Part shown: positions 63,072-64,000 of the stretch, piece by piece
Layout: each line of letters opens with the position of its first letter
How positions within the stretch are numbered: the first letter of the stretch is position 1
Assembly: GCF_011207455.1 (NCBI RefSeq)
Contig: NZ_CP048877.1
Location: forward strand, 1,356,576-1,420,575
Direction of reading: 5' to 3'
DNA from: Thermosulfuriphilus ammonigenes
GTDB taxonomy: Bacteria; Desulfobacterota; Thermodesulfobacteria; Thermodesulfobacteriales; ST65
DNA: 64,000 bases
Made by a program: the position numbers and the translations under genes
The notes under the pieces: model-generated
What the model was told of the DNA's origin: nothing
The model's input: the letters and a program-made list of their open reading frames with translations, nothing else
Databases searched by the model: none

Positions 63072-64000
63072 TTATTCTTCCAAGAAGAGATTCATGGCTT
63101 TAAGTTCGTTTACCAATTCTTCAAACTGCCGGGGGTAGAGGGATTGAGGACCGTCTGAGAGGGCCTTTTCTGGCTGGTGGTGAACCTCTACCAGAAGTCC
63201 ATCTACGCCTACGGCGGCAGCGGCCTTGGCTAGAGGGATAACCAGGTCGCGGCGACCGGCGGCATGGCTGGGATCAACCACTATGGGTAGATGGGTCTCC
63301 CGACGCAGATAAGGAATGAGGCCCAGGTCTAGGGTGTTACGGGAGTGGTTGGCAAAGGTTCGAATGCCTCGTTCACAGAGGATTATCTGGGAATTGCCCT
63401 CGGCCATTATGTATTCGGCCGCCATAAGGAGTTCTTCCACACTGGCGCACATACCCCGTTTGAGAAGGATGGGCTTTTGGGCCTGGCCGGCCCGGCGGAG
63501 GAGACGATAGTTCTGCATGTTTCTGGCCCCGATCTGGATAATATCCGCGTACTCCTCGACCAGATCCAGAACCTCATGATCTGTGGCCTCGGTAACAATT
63601 AAAAGACCTGTTTCCTCCCGGACTTTGGCCAGGATCTTAAGCCCTTCTTCGCCCAGCCCCTGAAAGGAGTAGGGTGAGGTGCGCGGTTTAAAGGCCCCGG
63701 CCCGGAAGACACGAGCTCCGGCGGCCTTAACGGCCCGGGCAATGGTCATGGCCTGGTTGAGGCTCTCTACGGCGCATGGTCCGGCCATAAGGATCAGCTG
63801 CCCATCGCCGATGTTCAGCCCCCCGGGAAGCTTTATCTGGGTTGGGACAGGCTTCATCTCTCGGGAGACTAGCTTGTAGGGCTTGGAGACGGGGATGGCC
63901 TCTTTTACCCCCGGCAACTGGAGGAAGATCCCCGGGTCAATGGGACCTTTGTTGCGAAGGACACCGATGGCTGTCCGCTCCCCTCCTGGAATGACTTTGG
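63072..64000 (-). CDS. aroF: 3-deoxy-7-phosphoheptulonate synthase, 5' end cut by window edge
   Basis: First step of the shikimate pathway, joining PEP and erythrose 4-phosphate. The frame is open to the right edge, so the first part is missing. Visible are the end of the N-terminal ACT-like domain (IGVLRNKGPIDPGIFLQLPG), then the barrel with LMAGPCAVES, FKPRTSPYSFQGLG and VVDPSHAAGRRD. This is the type found in Thermotoga and Bacillus-like DAHP synthases. It lies 11 bases upstream of argF. Confidence 0.95.
   Translation of the reverse strand, partial: KVIPGGERTAIGVLRNKGPIDPGIFLQLPGVKEAIPVSKPYKLVSREMKPVPTQIKLPGGLNIGDGQLILMAGPCAVESLNQAMTIARAVKAAGARVFRAGAFKPRTSPYSFQGLGEEGLKILAKVREETGLLIVTEATDHEVLDLVEEYADIIQIGARNMQNYRLLRRAGQAQKPILLKRGMCASVEELLMAAEYIMAEGNSQIILCERGIRTFANHSRNTLDLGLIPYLRRETHLPIVVDPSHAAGRRDLVIPLAKAAAAVGVDGLLVEVHHQPEKALSDGPQSLYPRQFEELVNELKAMNLFLEE

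Noticed and set aside
1-64000. CRISPR arrays, insertion sequences, integrases, attachment sites
   Set aside because: No repeat-spacer pattern, transposase or recombinase motif was found in either strand.

Overview
The window is a dense, ordinary-looking chromosomal segment of a Gram-negative, thermophilic, sulfur-metabolising bacterium. Outer-membrane biology is shown by waaA (Kdo transferase), a heptose-phosphate kinase, a porin-like barrel and an FtsEX-EnvC set. Heat adaptation is suggested by a fused inositol-phosphate cytidylyltransferase / di-myo-inositol-phosphate synthase and a GH57 glucanotransferase. Dissimilatory sulfur metabolism is shown by a complete two-cysteine DsrC. Together these point to the Thermodesulfobacteria or a close relative; this is inference from gene content, since no 16S gene is present. 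I see no insertion sequence, prophage, integrase or CRISPR array.

Layout. 1-7.1 kb (minus strand): a double-length UvrA running off the left edge, fabD, a glycine-cleavage H-like protein and moaA. 7.2-16.3 kb: a small secreted protein (minus), then a plus-strand run with a soluble histidine kinase, a YfcE-type phosphodiesterase, a HIT protein and a three-gene AddAB-like recombination helicase-nuclease in which the AddA nuclease is a separate polypeptide. 16.4-21.0 kb (plus): a stand-alone AICAR transformylase, then a run of small proteins (unknown protein, triad-less alpha/beta hydrolase, BCAM0308-like zinc protein, DksA-like protein, Cys-rich YkgJ-like protein) and a single-domain response regulator. 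21.0-26.2 kb (minus): ftsE, ftsX, envC, ctpA, divergent polysaccharide deacetylase and a small zinc protein, an envelope/division block. 26.2-27.5 kb: a long leader with a good sigma-54 promoter and two paralogous six-cysteine type IV pilins separated by a terminator. 27.6-33.6 kb (plus): transaldolase-like enzyme, heptose kinase, DUF4416, yicC, remA-like, gmk, rlmB, waaA.

33.6-41.5 kb (minus): GH57 enzyme, HD-domain protein, the DIP-synthesis fusion, ispD, a polyprenol-kinase-like membrane protein, the RNase P RNA gene (overlapping the genes on both sides), RNase H, a coiled-coil zinc-ribbon protein and a NIF3 protein. 41.6-47.9 kb (minus): the macromolecular-synthesis operon rpsU-mutS2-dnaG-rpoD, then a CAU tRNA and a terminator. 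47.9-53.4 kb (minus): recG, hom, an archaeal-type phosphoglycerate-mutase-like gene and a thioesterase. 53.5-58.4 kb (minus): porin, dsrC, and a promoter-led pair encoding a radical SAM protein and a YcaO-TPR protein. 58.5-64 kb (minus): rsmA, DUF2062, tsaD, argG, argF and a DAHP synthase cut by the right edge.

Most interesting items: the YcaO-TPR/radical SAM pair beside dsrC, the RNase P RNA whose P1 helix strand contains the start codon of the next gene, the tandem UvrA, the split AddAB machine, and the two pilins with matching cysteine patterns under a sigma-54 promoter. Functions are read from motifs only; no database search was possible.
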